A DNA stretch of 64,000 nucleotides, taken from NCBI RefSeq assembly GCF_900099785.1, contig NZ_FNDS01000017.1:1-64000 (forward strand), given 5' to 3'. Each line of letters opens with the position of its first letter. The first letter of the stretch is position 1. Positions 1 to 8,251 of this stretch are shown here, piece after piece. The stretch comes from Pseudomonas panipatensis (GTDB lineage Bacteria > Pseudomonadota > Gammaproteobacteria > Pseudomonadales > Pseudomonadaceae). The notes under the pieces were generated by a model. It saw only the letters and a list, made by a program, of their open reading frames with translations, was not told where the DNA came from and did no database searches. The position numbers and the translations under genes were made by a program.

Positions 1-24
1 CTTTCGTCTCAACCGAGGCCGCGC

Positions 25-52
25 ATTCTACAGCAACCTCTCGTTCCGTCAA
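25..52 (-). promoter_or_regulatory. Leftward sigma70 promoter P1, rRNA-operon type
   Basis: On the minus strand TTGACG (47-52) and TAGAAT (25-30) are separated by 16 bp. An A/T-rich tract at about 56-80 lies upstream like an UP element, and a GC-rich discriminator (GCGCGGCC) follows the -10 box. This combination is typical of growth-rate-controlled stable-RNA promoters. It points out of the left edge of the window, so the transcribed gene is not visible; an rRNA or tRNA operon is the inference. Confidence 0.6.
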
Positions 53-132
53 GCGCTATTTTCGAAAATTTTCTTTTCTACTCAATCACTTGCGTCGTTG
101 CGGACTCCAGGAGCGCCGCAGCGAGGTGGCGC

Positions 133-160
133 ATATTACAGCCTTTAAAAATGCTGTCAA
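133..160 (-). promoter_or_regulatory. Leftward sigma70 promoter P2, tandem to P1
   Basis: A perfect TTGACA -35 box (155-160) and TAATAT -10 box (133-138) on the minus strand are 16 bp apart and followed by GCGCC. It lies about 108 bp upstream of P1 in the same direction. Tandem promoters with GC-rich discriminators are the usual layout ahead of rRNA operons. Confidence 0.6.
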
Positions 161-252
161 CAGAAAAACAAATAACTATCGAGCCATGGCGCTACGCCTC
201 TTCGCGTCCGTATTGGATCGATGCGACGCAGGGCATTGCGGGATTCCAGCCA

Positions 253-693
253 TCAGCGCTCAGCCTCCAGGTTGGCATGAACCCGCTCCAGCAGCGCCAG
301 CAGTTGAGCGCACTCATCGTCACTGAAGCCGGTTACCGCGACCCTGGACAAATGGCGCCCCTGGCGCTCTATGACGGCATGCACGGCAGCCCCCGTCGCC
401 GTCAGATGCAGCCTGATGCTGCGCTTGTCGGCTGGGTTGGCCTTCCCCTCCAGGAAGCCTTTGCCCTTGAGCCCCTGGATCAATCGCGCGACCTGCGCCT
501 TGTCGCGCCCGCTGCGCGCGACCAGATCACTGAGAGTGGCATCGGGATGCCGGGCAAAGAACGACAGCGCCTTGAACTCCATGTGGGTCAGGTCATAAGG
601 ACCGTCACGCAGCACCCGGTATTGCCGGGAGCGATACAGGTGCATGACGGCGTGAATCGACTCGAAGACGTCTTCAGGCAAATGGGCGGGCAT
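253..693 (-). CDS. MarR-family transcriptional regulator
   Basis: The 146-residue protein has the MarR winged-helix layout: an N-terminal dimerisation helix, a helix-turn-helix around residues 55-85 (DATLSDLVARSGRDKAQVAR), then the wing with the family-typical acidic/basic turn NPADKRSIRLHLT (about 86-98) and C-terminal dimerisation helices. MarR proteins are dimeric repressors that often respond to small phenolic or redox ligands; the ligand here is unknown. It is transcribed divergently from the siderophore-interacting protein at 766. The 72-bp gap holds two related inverted repeats that are its likely operators, so it probably controls itself and that neighbour. The start is the ATG at 693, which leaves both operators outside the coding region. 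Confidence 0.88.
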   Translation of the reverse strand: MPAHLPEDVFESIHAVMHLYRSRQYRVLRDGPYDLTHMEFKALSFFARHPDATLSDLVARSGRDKAQVARLIQGLKGKGFLEGKANPADKRSIRLHLTATGAAVHAVIERQGRHLSRVAVTGFSDDECAQLLALLERVHANLEAER

Positions 694-696
694 ATG

Positions 697-711
697 GTTG
701 ACTTTATCAAC
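697..711. promoter_or_regulatory. Putative MarR operator 1
   Basis: GTTGACTTTATCAAC is an inverted repeat with 5-bp arms GTTGA/TCAAC, starting 4 bp upstream of the marR start codon. It shares both arms with the better palindrome at 729-743. The two are 32 bp apart, about three helical turns, which fits two dimers on one face of the DNA. Confidence 0.6.
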
Positions 712-728
712 TAGCAGTTTCTATGATC

Positions 729-743
729 GTTGATATTATCAAC
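729..743. promoter_or_regulatory. Putative MarR operator 2
   Basis: GTTGATATTATCAAC has perfect 7-bp arms (GTTGATA/TATCAAC) around one central base. It lies between the divergent marR and siderophore-interacting-protein genes. Size and symmetry match MarR-family operators. Confidence 0.65.
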
Positions 744-765
744 CATGACCACAACGAGATAGCCA

Positions 766-1503
766 ATGGATCATTCCCCTCTGCCACGCCGCGTACAGCG
801 AATCCGCCACGAGCTGCGCCGGCGCGATGTCGAAGTCATCCGCACGACGACGAACGGCGCCAACTTCGTCAGCGTGACCTTCACCGGCGATGCGCTGGCG
901 GATTTCCTCTCCGCCTCCTTCGATGACCACGTCAAGTTCATCTTCAGCGACGACAACGGCGATGTCATACGCCGGGACTACACCCCACGCGCCTTCGATC
1001 CGGCAAAGCGTGAGCTGACCATCGAGTTCGCGCTGCACGGCGACGGCAAGGCATCCACCTGGGCGCAACGCGCCAGCCGCGGCAGCACCGCGATCATCGG
1101 CGGCCCCAAGGGCTCGATGATCATTCCGCTGGACTACGACTGGCACCTGCTGGTCGGCGATGCCACGGCCCTCCCCGCCATCAACCGGCGCCTGGAAGAA
1201 TTGCCCGCCGCTAGCCGCGCCCTCGTCATCGTGCAGGTGAACGACCCGGCCGACCGCCGCGCGCTCCATAGCCAGGCACAACTGGAGCTGCAATGGGTCG
1301 ATAGCCCCGAGCAGTTGATTTCGGCGCTGCGCCAGCTGCAACTGCCATCCGCTGATGGCTTTGCCTGGGGAGCCGGGGAAGCGTCGATGATGGCCCAGGC
1401 GCGCGCCATCATCGCCAACGAGAAAGGCCATCCGAAGGACGCCATGCGCGTCGCCGCCTATTGGCGCCACGGCGTATCCGACTACCACGCAGAACTCAGC
1501 TAA
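766..1503 (+). CDS. Siderophore-interacting protein (FAD-dependent ferric-siderophore reductase)
   Basis: This 245-residue protein matches the SIP/ViuB family: an N-terminal FAD-binding barrel with the RDYTPRAFD flavin motif (about residues 68-76) and a C-terminal NAD(P)H-binding domain containing the family hallmark WGAGEASMM and the closing RVAAYWRHGVSDYH. Members reduce ferric iron in siderophores in the cytoplasm so that iron is released. The usual length is 230-280 residues, so the gene is intact. It has only a weak Shine-Dalgarno (GAGA) ahead of the ATG. It is divergent from marR with two palindromes between them, suggesting control by that regulator rather than by Fur; no Fur box was noticed. 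Confidence 0.88.
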   Translation: MDHSPLPRRVQRIRHELRRRDVEVIRTTTNGANFVSVTFTGDALADFLSASFDDHVKFIFSDDNGDVIRRDYTPRAFDPAKRELTIEFALHGDGKASTWAQRASRGSTAIIGGPKGSMIIPLDYDWHLLVGDATALPAINRRLEELPAASRALVIVQVNDPADRRALHSQAQLELQWVDSPEQLISALRQLQLPSADGFAWGAGEASMMAQARAIIANEKGHPKDAMRVAAYWRHGVSDYHAELS

Positions 1504-1731
1504 TGCGCCGCAGCGACTCGCCATGGAGCGGCGCGCCGGGCCCCGCCCTGGTATCCCCAGCCAGACCGTCACCGCCTCCTTCTATATAAGGACGAGCCGC
1601 AGGGCATTCACCGGCCCCCGCCTGGCCAGCCCCAGGCCAGGTAGGCGCGAGGACCTCGGCGCGCAGGCGCAGCTCCCGGTCCTGCCGGCGCGTTCGTCTC
1701 CCTGGCGGCGAGCTGACGCACACCGCACCAA

Positions 1732-1749
1732 GTGTTGGTCCAGCAACAC
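1732..1749. promoter_or_regulatory. Putative activator site upstream of the ssuD sigma54 promoter
   Basis: GTGTTG-N6-CAACAC is a perfect 6-bp-arm inverted repeat centred about 95 bp upstream of the -24 GG of the sigma54 promoter at 1834. The same TGYTGRTC core recurs in the conserved upstream element at 10162-10195 and 20902-20935, at a similar distance. A further half-site GCAACAG is at 1773-1779. This fits a bacterial enhancer-binding protein such as SfnR, which is not encoded here. Confidence 0.45.
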
Positions 1750-1833
1750 ACCCTCGACAAACTGACCGCCAAGCAACAGCGCTCTGCTTGCGCACGCCGC
1801 GCCAGGCCGCGCGGCGCCAGGCGTTTGAGGGGC

Positions 1834-1849
1834 TGGCACGCGGCTTGCC
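1834..1849 (+). promoter_or_regulatory. Sigma54 (-24/-12) promoter of ssuD
   Basis: TGGCACGCGGCTTGCC matches the RpoN consensus TGGCACG-N4-TTGCW at almost every position, with GG at 1835-1836 and GC at 1847-1848, ten bases apart. Transcription would begin near 1860, leaving about 180 nt before the ATG at 2041. Sigma54 control of sulfone and sulfonate genes is known in Pseudomonas putida (SfnR). Confidence 0.75.
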
Positions 1850-2040
1850 CTCTTCTCCGGCAAGACCGACAGCCACAAACCGCGCCCATGAGCGCGAGCG
1901 CCCCGCCGAACGCCCTCGCCCAGCCAGGGCCGCCCTCGGCAGCGGGTCGATCGGCCGCTCCCGCGCGAGCGCCGATCCGCCACGCGTGCAGCCACCGGAG
2001 CCGAACGGCTCCGCCGCCATTGCTCACTGAGGACAACACC

Positions 2041-3177
2041 ATGAGTCTGGACATTTTCTGGTTCCTGCCGACTTCCGGCGACACCCGCTACCTGGGCCAC
2101 TCGGCCAGCGGCCGCCCGGCCACCAACGAGTACATGCGGCAGATCGCCGTGGCCGCCGACCAGCTCGGCTACGACGGCCTGCTGATTCCCACTGGCGCGA
2201 GCTGCCTGGACCCCTGGGTGACCGCCGCCAGCCTGGTGCCGGTGACCCGGCGTATCAAACTGCTGGTGGCGCTGCGCACTTCGCTGGGCAACCCGACTGC
2301 CTCGGCGCGCCAGGCGGCGAGCCTCGACCAGGCCAGCGGCGGACGCCTGCTGCTCAACGTGGTGCCCGGCGGCGACGCCACCGAGCTGGCCGCCGATGGC
2401 GTGTTCCTCGACCACGACCAGCGCTACGCCGCCTCCGATGAATTCCTCAGCATCTGGCGCCGCCTGCTCAGCGGCGAAACGGTGGATTTCGCCGGCGAAC
2501 ACCTGAAAGTTGAAGGCGCGCAGAACTTCTTCCCGCCGTTGCAGAAACCCTACCCGCCACTGTACTTCGGCGGCTCTTCGGCCGCCGCCCACGAACTGGC
2601 GGCCAAGCACGTCGACGCCTACCTGACCTGGGGCGAGCCGCCGGCCGCGGTGGCGGAAAAGATCGCCGACGTGCGCGCCCGCGCCGCCCGCCATGGACGC
2701 AGCGTGCGCTTTGGCGTGCGCCTGCACGTGATCGTGCGCGAGACCAACGAACAGGCCTGGGCCGCCGCCGACGAGCTGATCAGCCACCTCGACGAGGCGA
2801 CCATCGCCGCCGCCCAGGCCAACTACGCGAAGATGGATTCCGAGGGCCAACGGCGCATGGCCGCGCTGCACGGCGGCCGCCTCGACCGCCTGGAAGTGGC
2901 GCCGAACCTCTGGGCCGGGGTCGGCCTGGTGCGCGGCGGCGCCGGCACCGCGCTGGTCGGCGATCCGCAGACGGTGGCCGCGCGCCTGCTCGAATACGCC
3001 GAGCTGGGTGTCGACAGCTTCGTGCTCTCCGGCTATCCGCACCTCGAAGAAGCCTATCGCTTCGCCGAACTGGTCTTCCCGCTGCTGCCCGGCAAGGGCC
3101 GCGTCACCGTCGACGGCGTGCTCACCGGCGGCGCCTTCGATATCCGCGCCGGGCAGAACAAGGAACAGGCCGCATGA
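2041..3177 (+). CDS. ssuD: FMNH2-dependent alkanesulfonate monooxygenase SsuD
   Basis: The 378-residue product is a bacterial-luciferase-fold flavin monooxygenase that splits C1-C2+ alkanesulfonates into aldehyde and sulfite using FMNH2 and O2. It starts [19 protein letters not shown] and carries the SsuD substrate-pocket segment [10 protein letters not shown] with Cys55, aligning with Cys54 of E. coli SsuD, plus the RLHVIVRE strand (about 225-232) holding active-site Arg and His. Length is almost that of E. coli SsuD (381). The ATG at 2041 is preferred over far-upstream in-frame starts because it matches the family N-terminus and follows a GAGG ribosome site. It overlaps the next gene by 4 bp. 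The reduced flavin would come from the FMN reductase at 9434. A sigma54 promoter lies at 1834. Confidence 0.93.
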   Translation: MSLDIFWFLPTSGDTRYLGHSASGRPATNEYMRQIAVAADQLGYDGLLIPTGASCLDPWVTAASLVPVTRRIKLLVALRTSLGNPTASARQAASLDQASGGRLLLNVVPGGDATELAADGVFLDHDQRYAASDEFLSIWRRLLSGETVDFAGEHLKVEGAQNFFPPLQKPYPPLYFGGSSAAAHELAAKHVDAYLTWGEPPAAVAEKIADVRARAARHGRSVRFGVRLHVIVRETNEQAWAAADELISHLDEATIAAAQANYAKMDSEGQRRMAALHGGRLDRLEVAPNLWAGVGLVRGGAGTALVGDPQTVAARLLEYAELGVDSFVLSGYPHLEEAYRFAELVFPLLPGKGRVTVDGVLTGGAFDIRAGQNKEQAA

Positions 3178-4022
3178 AGATCATCGACATGCGCTGCCGC
3201 CCGGCCTACCTGCATGCCTTCTTCGGCGGCGTCCCCGGCACGCCCGAGCACGCCACCGCGCGCTGGCTCAACCGGCGCGTCGGCACGCGCGGCGACGACA
3301 CCCATTTCGAGCGCTCGCTGAGCGCGCAGGGTTTCCTCGACGAAGTACGCGAAGCCGGCCTGCACAAGGCCGTGGTGGTCGGCCGCCACACGCCGGCCCA
3401 GCACCTGCCGAACCAGCGCATCCATGAGATCGTGCACGGCCATGCCGAGCTGCTCGGCATCGGCGCCATCGACCCGGCGCTGCAAGGCGTGGAGGCGGCG
3501 CTGGCGGAGATCGACCACGCCGTGGACGTGCTCGGCCTGCGCGGCATCGACCTGGAGCCGGGCTTCGCCGAGCCGGCGCGGCAGCCCGACGACGCGCTCT
3601 ACTGGCCGATCTACGAACACCTGCAACGGCGCGGTGTCCCGCTGTTCCTGATGAGCGGGCCGACCACCCCGGACCCGGCGTACAACGATCCCGGCCGCCT
3701 CGCCGCGGTGGCCCGCGCCTTCCCCGACCTGGCCATCGTCGCCTATCACGGCTACTGGCCGAACGTGCAGCAGGCCCTCGGCCTGGCCTTCCGCTATCCC
3801 AACGTGCACCTGGTGCCGGACATGTACCTGTTCCTGCCCGGCAGCGAAGGCTATGTACAGGCCGCCAACGGCTTCCTCGCCGAGCAGTTGCTGTTCGGTT
3901 CCTCCTACCCGTTCCGGCCGATCCGCCAGAGCATCGAGGATGCCCAGCGCCTCGGCCTGCGCGAGGAGGTCCTGGAACGCTTCTTCCACGCCAACGCCGC
4001 ACGCCTGCTGCGCCTCGACTGA
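3174..4022 (+). CDS. Amidohydrolase-family (amidohydrolase_2) protein lacking the HxH metal motif
   Basis: The 282-residue protein looks like a TIM-barrel amidohydrolase of the PF04909 type: a beta-strand start [10 protein letters not shown], an internal [10 protein letters not shown] strand (about 182-191) and a C-terminal GSSYPFRP loop (about 242-249). In active family members the first strand carries HxH and the last an Asp in GSDxP; here these are RCR and GSSYP, so several metal ligands are missing. It may be a metal-independent or non-catalytic member. It is translationally coupled to ssuD (overlap of 4 bp), so a role in handling the SsuD product or substrate is likely, but the reaction is unknown. 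Confidence 0.72.
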   Translation: MKIIDMRCRPAYLHAFFGGVPGTPEHATARWLNRRVGTRGDDTHFERSLSAQGFLDEVREAGLHKAVVVGRHTPAQHLPNQRIHEIVHGHAELLGIGAIDPALQGVEAALAEIDHAVDVLGLRGIDLEPGFAEPARQPDDALYWPIYEHLQRRGVPLFLMSGPTTPDPAYNDPGRLAAVARAFPDLAIVAYHGYWPNVQQALGLAFRYPNVHLVPDMYLFLPGSEGYVQAANGFLAEQLLFGSSYPFRPIRQSIEDAQRLGLREEVLERFFHANAARLLRLD

Positions 4023-4038
4023 GGCGCCAGGCGGCGTC

Positions 4039-4065
4039 CGGGCCGGCGCGCAGGCGCACGGCCCG
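4039..4065. terminator. GC-rich hairpin between convergent genes
   Basis: CGGGCCG and CGGCCCG form a 7-bp stem with a 13-nt loop in the 51-bp gap between the amidohydrolase and the convergent ABC binding protein. There is no T-run on either side, so intrinsic termination is uncertain. Confidence 0.3.
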
Positions 4066-4073
4066 GCGCGCGG

Positions 4074-5399
4074 TCAGGACTCCTTGCTGCAATCGCGCGG
4101 GGTGATGCCCTTCTCCTGCGCGTACTTGTGCGAGGACGCCTCGATGATCGGCCGCAGCAGCGCGCGGTCGGCCTGCACCCAGTCGCTGATCAGCGTCCAC
4201 TTCTCGCCATCCCACTGCTGGAAGCGCACCGCGCCGCCGCCTTCGTGGTCGGCGCAGGACAGCTTCAGCGGCTGCACCAGGCCCTTGGCGCCGAGTTGCT
4301 GCAGGCGCGCATCGTCCAGCGCCAGGTGCTCGAAGCCCCAGCGCACCTGTTCGCCGGTCAGCGGCTGCTTGCCGTACTTCTCCTGGGCCAGGCGCAGCGC
4401 CTCGACGTTGAGGATGCCGTTGACCACCCCGAGGTTGTAGTAGACGGTGCCGAAGCGCTTCGGATCGGCGAGATCGCCCTGGCCCTTGTCGACGACCTGC
4501 TGCTTGATGCCCTGCAGCACCGCGAAGTCGGTGCCCGAGGGGTGCGTGGTGATGGCGATGAAGCCCTTGGCGGCGGCGCCGGCCGGAGCGGCGTCTTCCT
4601 CGGAGTTGCTCCAGATGTTGCCGATGATGTGGTTGGCCGGGTAGCCGACCTTCTGCGCGGTCTTCAGCGCCACCGGGTTCATCACCCCCCAACCGCGCAG
4701 GATCACCCAGTCGGGCTTGATGCGGCGGATGTTCAGCCACTGCGATTGCTGCTCGTTGCCGGGGTGCGGCACTTCCAGCAGGGTCAGCTCGAAGCCGTAC
4801 TTGTCGGCCAGGGTCTTGAGCACCTCGTTGGTTTCCTTGCCGTAGGGCGAGCCGTGGTAAAGGGTGACGATCTTCTTGCCCTTCAGGTGCTCGGCGCCGC
4901 CGGCCTGCTGGCCGATCCAGTTGACGATCGCCGAGACCTCGGAATAGGGGTTGAGCTGCAGCGGGAAGGCGTAGGGGAAGACGCTGCCGTCGGTGGAATC
5001 GGTGCGGCCGTGGTTGATGGTGATCAGCGGCAGCTTGTCGGCAGTGGAGCGATCCAGGGTGGCATAGGCGATGCCCACCGAGAGCGGGTTGGTGGCCGCC
5101 GCCGGCGCGCCGTTGAGGCCTTTCTTCAGGCGCTCGTAGCACTCCACGCCCTTCTCCACCACGTACTCGGTCTCGCACTCGCTCCAGGTCAGCTTGACGC
5201 CATTCACCCCGCCGTTGGCGTTGACGTACTTCATGTAGTCGATAAAGCCGCCGAAGAAGCCGGTGCCGCCGGCGGCGTAAGGTCCGACGCGGTAGCTCTG
5301 CAGGGGGAAGTACTGCTCGCCGTCGGCGTGCGCGCCAACGGCGCCCAGGCCAAGACTGGCGGCCAGCGCCAGGCGGGCGAAGAAGGAAGGTTTGAACAT
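4074..5399 (-). CDS. Branched-chain-type ABC transporter, periplasmic substrate-binding protein (copy 1)
   Basis: The 441-residue protein has a Sec signal peptide (basic start MFKPSFFAR, hydrophobic core, cleavage after AHA near residue 25) and the type-I periplasmic-binding fold of the Peripla_BP_6/LivK family, with GGVNGVKL near residue 65. It is longer than LivK (about 370), as is common for relatives that bind aromatic or carboxylic ligands. It is a clear paralog of the protein at 14260-15600: both share the SYRVG/TYRVG start, the SECETE/QECETE segment and the Cys-containing tail SCADHEGGGA. It is the last gene of the leftward operon that starts with the FMN reductase at 10024. The sulfur context suggests an organosulfur ligand; this is inference. 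Confidence 0.88.
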   Translation of the reverse strand: MFKPSFFARLALAASLGLGAVGAHADGEQYFPLQSYRVGPYAAGGTGFFGGFIDYMKYVNANGGVNGVKLTWSECETEYVVEKGVECYERLKKGLNGAPAAATNPLSVGIAYATLDRSTADKLPLITINHGRTDSTDGSVFPYAFPLQLNPYSEVSAIVNWIGQQAGGAEHLKGKKIVTLYHGSPYGKETNEVLKTLADKYGFELTLLEVPHPGNEQQSQWLNIRRIKPDWVILRGWGVMNPVALKTAQKVGYPANHIIGNIWSNSEEDAAPAGAAAKGFIAITTHPSGTDFAVLQGIKQQVVDKGQGDLADPKRFGTVYYNLGVVNGILNVEALRLAQEKYGKQPLTGEQVRWGFEHLALDDARLQQLGAKGLVQPLKLSCADHEGGGAVRFQQWDGEKWTLISDWVQADRALLRPIIEASSHKYAQEKGITPRDCSKES

Positions 5400-5463
5400 C
5401 GTTGCGGTCCTTGTTTGGAAAGGCGGATGGTTGGAATGACGGGGCCCCGTCGCGTGGGTCCGC

Positions 5464-6531
5464 TCAGTAGCGCAACGGCCACAGCCGCGCGCGCTCGCGA
5501 AAGCGTCGCCAGAGGCGCGCCAGGCCCTCCGGCTCCTTGATCAGGAAAAGGATGATCAGCGTGCCGAACACCATCTTCTGCAGGTTCTCCACCTGCCCGG
5601 CGTCGATGCTGCCGGCCGGCAGCAGCGCGGCGAGGTTGGACAGCAGCACCGGGAACAGCACGATGAAGGCGGCGCCGAGGAAGTTGCCGAGGATGCTGCC
5701 CAGGCCGCCGATGATGATGATGAACAACACCTGGAAGGAGCGATCCAGGTCGAAGCCGTGCGGCTCCACCGTGCCCAGGTAGGCAAAGGCCCAGAGCGCG
5801 CCGGCGATGCCGAGGAAGAAGCCGCTGATGGCGAAGGCCAGCAGCTTGGTCTTGAGCAGCGGAATGCCGATCACCGCGGCGGCGGTGTCCATGTCGCGCA
5901 CCGCCATCCAGTTGCGCCCCAACTCGCTGCGCACCAGGTTGGCGGCGAGCCAGAACAGCGTGGCGACCACGCCGAGGGTGAGCAGGTAGCGGCCCGCCGG
6001 CGAGCTGAAATCCACCCCGGCGATGCGCAGCGGCGGCGCGCTGATCACCCCCGAGGCGCTGTCGTTGGAGAACCAGCTGAACTTGGTCAGCGCCCACTCG
6101 ACGAAGAACTGCGCCGCCAGGGTCGAGACCAGCAGGTAGAAGCCCTTGATGCGCAGGCTGGGCAGGCCGAAGAGCACCGCCACCAACGCTGCCACCAGGC
6201 CGCCCAGGGCGATGCTCAGCAGCAGTGGCAGGCCCGGCAGGCGCAGGTCGAGGTTATAGGTGGCGAAGGCGCCCACGGCCATGAACGCCGCCGAGCCGAG
6301 CGACAGTTGCCCGGCATAGCCGGTCAGCAGGTTCAGCCCGAGGCCGGCCAGCGACAGCACCAGGAAGGGAATCAGGATGGCGCTGAACCAGTAGTCGTTG
6401 CCCAGCCAGGGCAGCGCGAGGAAGGCGAAGGCGAGCAACGCCGCCAGGCCGATGCGGTCCTGGCGCAGGCGGAACAGGCGGCGGTCGTCGGCATAACGGC
6501 TGCTGAACTGACCGGCTTCGAGATAGAGCAT
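5464..6531 (-). CDS. Branched-chain-type ABC transporter permease, LivM-like (copy 1)
   Basis: The 355-residue integral membrane protein has about ten hydrophobic segments and the LivM-family signature GLNLLTGYAGQLSLGSAAFMAVGAF (about residues 65-90), plus the FIIIIGGLGSILGN segment near the C-terminus where the permease contacts the ATPase. It lies 64 bp from the binding-protein gene and 12 bp from the LivH-like permease, in one operon. It is paralogous along its length to 15673-16737. Confidence 0.9.
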   Translation of the reverse strand: MLYLEAGQFSSRYADDRRLFRLRQDRIGLAALLAFAFLALPWLGNDYWFSAILIPFLVLSLAGLGLNLLTGYAGQLSLGSAAFMAVGAFATYNLDLRLPGLPLLLSIALGGLVAALVAVLFGLPSLRIKGFYLLVSTLAAQFFVEWALTKFSWFSNDSASGVISAPPLRIAGVDFSSPAGRYLLTLGVVATLFWLAANLVRSELGRNWMAVRDMDTAAAVIGIPLLKTKLLAFAISGFFLGIAGALWAFAYLGTVEPHGFDLDRSFQVLFIIIIGGLGSILGNFLGAAFIVLFPVLLSNLAALLPAGSIDAGQVENLQKMVFGTLIILFLIKEPEGLARLWRRFRERARLWPLRY

Positions 6532-6543
6532 GGCGTTTCCTCC

Positions 6544-7425
6544 TCAGACCCGCGCGATGGCGCGCTCGCCGAACAGCCCGGCCGGACGCACCAGCAGGAA
6601 CAGCAAGGCCAGCACATAGGGGAACCAGTTCTCGATGCCGCCACCGACGAAGGGCCCGAGATAGACCTCGGCGAGTTTCTCCGAAGCGCCGACGATCAAG
6701 CCGCCGACGATGGCCCCGCCGATCGAGGTGAAGCCGCCGATGATCAGCACCGGCAGCGCCTTGAGCACCACCAGCGAGAGCGAGAACTGCACGCCCAGGC
6801 GCGCGCCCCAGAGCAGTCCGGCGACCAGCCCGACGCAACCGGCCACCGCCCACACCACGGCCCACACCCGTTCCAGGCGCACGCCGAGCGACAGCGCGGC
6901 CAGGGTGTCATCGGCCACCGCGCGCAGCGCCAGGCCGGTGCGGGTGTACTTGAACAACAGGATCAGCAGCACCACCAGGGCCGCCGCCGTACCGGCGGCG
7001 AACAGGTCGAACTGCGACAGCAGCAAGCCGCCGACCTCCAGCGGTTCGTCGCTGACGCCCAGCTCCAGGCCGTGCACCTGGGCGCCCCACAGCGCCTGGG
7101 CGGCGCCCTCGATGACGTAGGACAGGCCGAGGGTGGCCATGAACAGGGTGATCGGCGAGCGGCCCACCAGCGGCCGCAGCACGGCACGCTCGATCAGCAG
7201 GGCGAGCAGCACCATCGCCGCCAGGCTGACGAGGAACGCCAGCCAGAACGGCACGCCGCGTTCGAGCAGGCTGACGAAGGTCAGCGCGGCGAACAGGACC
7301 ATGGCGCCCTGGGCGAAATTGAATACCCCCGAGGCCTTGTAGATCAGCACGAAGCCGAAGGCCACCAGGGCGTACATGACGCCGGCGAGCAGGCCGCCGA
7401 TCAGTACTTCGAAAAAGAATTCCAT
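6544..7425 (-). CDS. Branched-chain-type ABC transporter permease, LivH-like (copy 1)
   Basis: The 293-residue membrane protein begins MEFFFEVLIGGLLAGVMYAL and carries the LivH hallmarks GASGVFNFAQG-type segment (about 31-40) and the coupling-helix stretch LPVLIIGGFTSIGGAIVGG near residues 220-240. An in-frame ATG 12 codons upstream exists, but the ATG at 7425 has a good GAGGAG ribosome site and matches the family start. It pairs with the LivM-like protein to form the channel; the operon order is ATPase, LivH, LivM, binding protein. Confidence 0.9.
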   Translation of the reverse strand: MEFFFEVLIGGLLAGVMYALVAFGFVLIYKASGVFNFAQGAMVLFAALTFVSLLERGVPFWLAFLVSLAAMVLLALLIERAVLRPLVGRSPITLFMATLGLSYVIEGAAQALWGAQVHGLELGVSDEPLEVGGLLLSQFDLFAAGTAAALVVLLILLFKYTRTGLALRAVADDTLAALSLGVRLERVWAVVWAVAGCVGLVAGLLWGARLGVQFSLSLVVLKALPVLIIGGFTSIGGAIVGGLIVGASEKLAEVYLGPFVGGGIENWFPYVLALLFLLVRPAGLFGERAIARV

Positions 7426-7453
7426 GGCCACTCCTCTGCGGCGGGCGGTCGAT

Positions 7454-8251
7454 TCAGGCACTGGCCGCGACAGGCGCGGCCCCGGCCGGGGTTCCCAGGT
7501 AGGCGGCGATCACCTCGGGGTCGTGGCGCACCGCCGCGGGCGTGCCGTCGGCGATCTTGCGCCCGTAGTCGAGCACCACCACGTGGTCGGACAGGCTCAT
7601 GACCACGCCGATGTCGTGCTCGATCAACACCACGGTGGTGCCCAGCTCGCGGTTGATGTCGCGGATGAAGCGGCTCATCTCCGCCTTCTCCTGCGCGTTC
7701 ATCCCCGCCATCGGCTCGTCGAGCAGCAGCAGGCGCGGCTCGGCGGCCAGCGCGCGGCCCAGTTCGACGCGTTTCTGCAAGCCGTACGGCAGGGTACCGA
7801 CGATGGCATCGCGCCAGGCCTGGATACGCAGGAAGGCCAGTACCCGCTCCGCCGCCTCGCGCTGGCGATCGTCCTCGCGCGGCGCGCGCCCCAGGCGCAG
7901 CGCCTGCTCCAGCCAACTGGCGCGGCGCTTGAGGTTGCGTCCGCTGAGCAGGTTGTCGAGCACGCTCATGTCCTTGAACAGCGCGATGTTCTGGAAGGTC
8001 CGCGCGATGCCACGGCGCGCCGCCTCGTGCGGGCGCATGCCGCGCCGTTCGACGCCGTCGTAGCGGACCCGGCCCTGCTGCGGGCGGTACACGCCGTTGA
8101 TGACGTTGAGCAGCGAACTCTTGCCGGCGCCGTTCGGCCCGATCAGCGCGCAGATCTCGCCCGGGGCGACAGCGAAGCTGATGTCGCTGATCGCCTTGAC
8201 GCCCTGGAAGGCCAGGGAAATGTGCTGCAACTCCAGCAGGGCGCTGCTCAT
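7454..8251 (-). CDS. Branched-chain-type ABC transporter ATP-binding protein, LivG-like (copy 1)
   Basis: The 265-residue ATPase has Walker A GPNGAGKSS (about 36-44), the LivG-type signature region LPYGLQKRVELGRAL, Walker B LLLLDEP and the switch His in VVLIEHDIG. The first ATG of the open frame lies 74 codons upstream inside the neighbouring gene; the start at 8251 (MSSALLELQHISLAFQGVKA) is chosen from family alignment and overlaps the upstream gene by 4 bp (ATGA coupling). There is no LivF-type second ATPase in this operon; the only one in the region is at 13461-14240 in the paralogous operon. Confidence 0.9.
   Translation of the reverse strand: MSSALLELQHISLAFQGVKAISDISFAVAPGEICALIGPNGAGKSSLLNVINGVYRPQQGRVRYDGVERRGMRPHEAARRGIARTFQNIALFKDMSVLDNLLSGRNLKRRASWLEQALRLGRAPREDDRQREAAERVLAFLRIQAWRDAIVGTLPYGLQKRVELGRALAAEPRLLLLDEPMAGMNAQEKAEMSRFIRDINRELGTTVVLIEHDIGVVMSLSDHVVVLDYGRKIADGTPAAVRHDPEVIAAYLGTPAGAAPVAASA

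Larger units (their letters stand above)
1504..2040. other. Non-coding leader region of ssuD (537 bp)
   Basis: No convincing gene is present: open frames here are long only because of high GC, and none has a plausible start with a ribosome site or a recognisable protein. The region carries the upstream site (1732-1749) and sigma54 promoter (1834-1849) described separately, then about 180 nt of untranslated leader before ssuD. A short inverted repeat TCCTT/AAGGA sits at 1577-1592; its role is unknown. Confidence 0.7.

Noticed and set aside
1577-1592. Inverted repeat TCCTT-CTATAT-AAGGA as an operator of ssuD
   Set aside because: It lies more than 250 bp upstream of the sigma54 promoter, is short, and has no second copy at the other sulfur promoters.
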